Assembly: GCA_944390015.1 (NCBI GenBank)
Contig: CALXOL010000003.1
Coordinates: 97,481-161,480, forward strand
Origin: an uncultured Spirochaetaceae bacterium
GTDB lineage: Bacteria; Spirochaetota; Spirochaetia; Sphaerochaetales; Sphaerochaetaceae
Direction of reading: 5' to 3'
DNA length: 64,000 nucleotides
Part shown: positions 63,584 through 64,000 of the stretch, one piece after another
Layout: every line of letters begins with the position of its first letter
How positions within the stretch are numbered: position 1 is the first letter of the stretch
Notes under the pieces: generated by a model
Databases searched by the model: none
Told to the model about the DNA's origin: nothing
What the model saw: the letters and a program-made list of their open reading frames with translations, nothing else
Made by a program: the position numbers and the translations under genes

Positions 63584-63589
63584 CATGAA

Positions 63590-63799
63590 TCAATAACCTT
63601 TGCTCTGATGCATCTTTCTTACTTTCTTCATCTGCTTGCGAGCAAGAGCCTTGTTCTTACGGTTCTTGATAGTGGAAGGCTTCTCGTAGTATTCTCTCTT
63701 CTTCCATTCGCGGATAATGCCCTCTTTCTCAACCATTCTCTTAAAGCGCTTGATTGATTTCTCTAGTGGTTCATTATCATCGACTTTTACGTATGCCAT
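63590..63799 (-). CDS. rpsU: 30S ribosomal protein S21
   Basis: 69 residues from the ATG at 63799, with GGGAGGTGAG upstream; an earlier ATG at 63820 would place this ribosome site inside the gene. Typical S21: [24 protein letters not shown] and [14 protein letters not shown] by parts, ending in a very basic tail. Stand-alone with its own terminator. Confidence 0.95.
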   Translation of the reverse strand: MAYVKVDDNEPLEKSIKRFKRMVEKEGIIREWKKREYYEKPSTIKNRKNKALARKQMKKVRKMHQSKGY

Positions 63800-63913
63800 T
63801 CTACTCTCACCTCCCTGCATCCAAGGTCTGGATTAGCTTTGTCATTATGCTTGGAAACAAAAGGATTTGTCAATAGAATTCGGCAAACTAAGATACATCA
63901 GAAAAAAGGATTA

Positions 63914-64000
63914 TCAGGGCCTTATTATCTCTTCCTTCCAATCTGAGATGTTCCTCTCCGCAGATGAGAAGTTGATTCCAAGAAGATGTATCACATTACC
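63914..64000 (-). CDS. C-terminal end of an unidentified protein, cut by window edge
   Basis: The minus-strand frame entering from the right edge stays open for 28 codons (ending SDWKEEIIRP) to a TGA at 63916-63914. Too short to identify. The direction matches the neighbouring rpsU. Confidence 0.5.
   Translation of the reverse strand, partial: GNVIHLLGINFSSAERNISDWKEEIIRP

Noticed and set aside
1..64000. CRISPR arrays, rRNA genes or a replication origin
   Set aside because: No regularly spaced repeats, rRNA segments or DnaA-box clusters were seen.

Overview
The window looks like chromosomal DNA of a Gram-negative, probably gut-associated bacterium. My best guess is a spirochaete of the Sphaerochaeta/Treponema kind. 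This is inference from gene content: a FecR-domain/beta-barrel envelope protein, several short lipoproteins, MutL with endonuclease-type motifs, type III glutamine synthetase, and Firmicute-like enzymes next to outer-membrane genes. No database search was possible. Coding density is high. Only two gene-free stretches exceed 300 bases (15152-15614 and 26879-27381), both AT-rich.

Layout. 1-1.9 kb: a membrane-anchored HTH protein (cut by the left edge) and a CmpB-type membrane protein. 1.9-12.8 kb: a 'glutamine block' with GS-III, an ANTAR RNA-binding regulator and GS-I on the minus strand, a divergent three-gene archaeal-type glutamate synthase plus asparagine synthetase, and the CTP synthase gene. 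Its three transcription units each have a terminator-like hairpin between the promoter and the first gene. 12.9-15.2 kb: a LysR regulator with an ABM-domain protein and a carboxymuconolactone decarboxylase/cupin fusion. 15.2-19.6 kb: an accessory patch with a RloA/RloB-like putative defence pair and a TnpB element broken by one amber codon, ending at tRNA-Val(GAC). 19.7-21.0 kb: TrmD fused to a degenerate aminoglycoside-phosphotransferase-like lobe.

21.0-32.5 kb is a complete aldarate catabolic cluster. Glucarate and galactarate dehydratases would feed a DapA-family aldolase, tartronate semialdehyde reductase and glycerate kinase. The cluster also holds a DASS-type permease, a metallo-beta-lactamase-fold enzyme, a GyrI-like protein and an IclR regulator. 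32.6-42.5 kb holds class I ribonucleotide reductase, guanine deaminase, a RecQ-type helicase, galactokinase, a sigma factor and a LysR-like gene. 42.6-53.2 kb holds tig-clpP-clpX-nrnA, a sigma-like orphan, rdgB, pepF, an HD-domain protein and a TtcA-like gene.

53.3-58.3 kb holds a FecR-domain/beta-barrel gene split by a nine-A tract and translationally coupled to mutL. 58.3-63.8 kb holds envelope-lipid and amino-acid genes (acyltransferase, PyrD-like, Lrp, serC, serA) and rpsU. A genome-wide style also shows: about nine genes lacking a Shine-Dalgarno sequence have a TAnnnT hexamer 6-7 bases before the ATG, the geometry of leaderless transcription.
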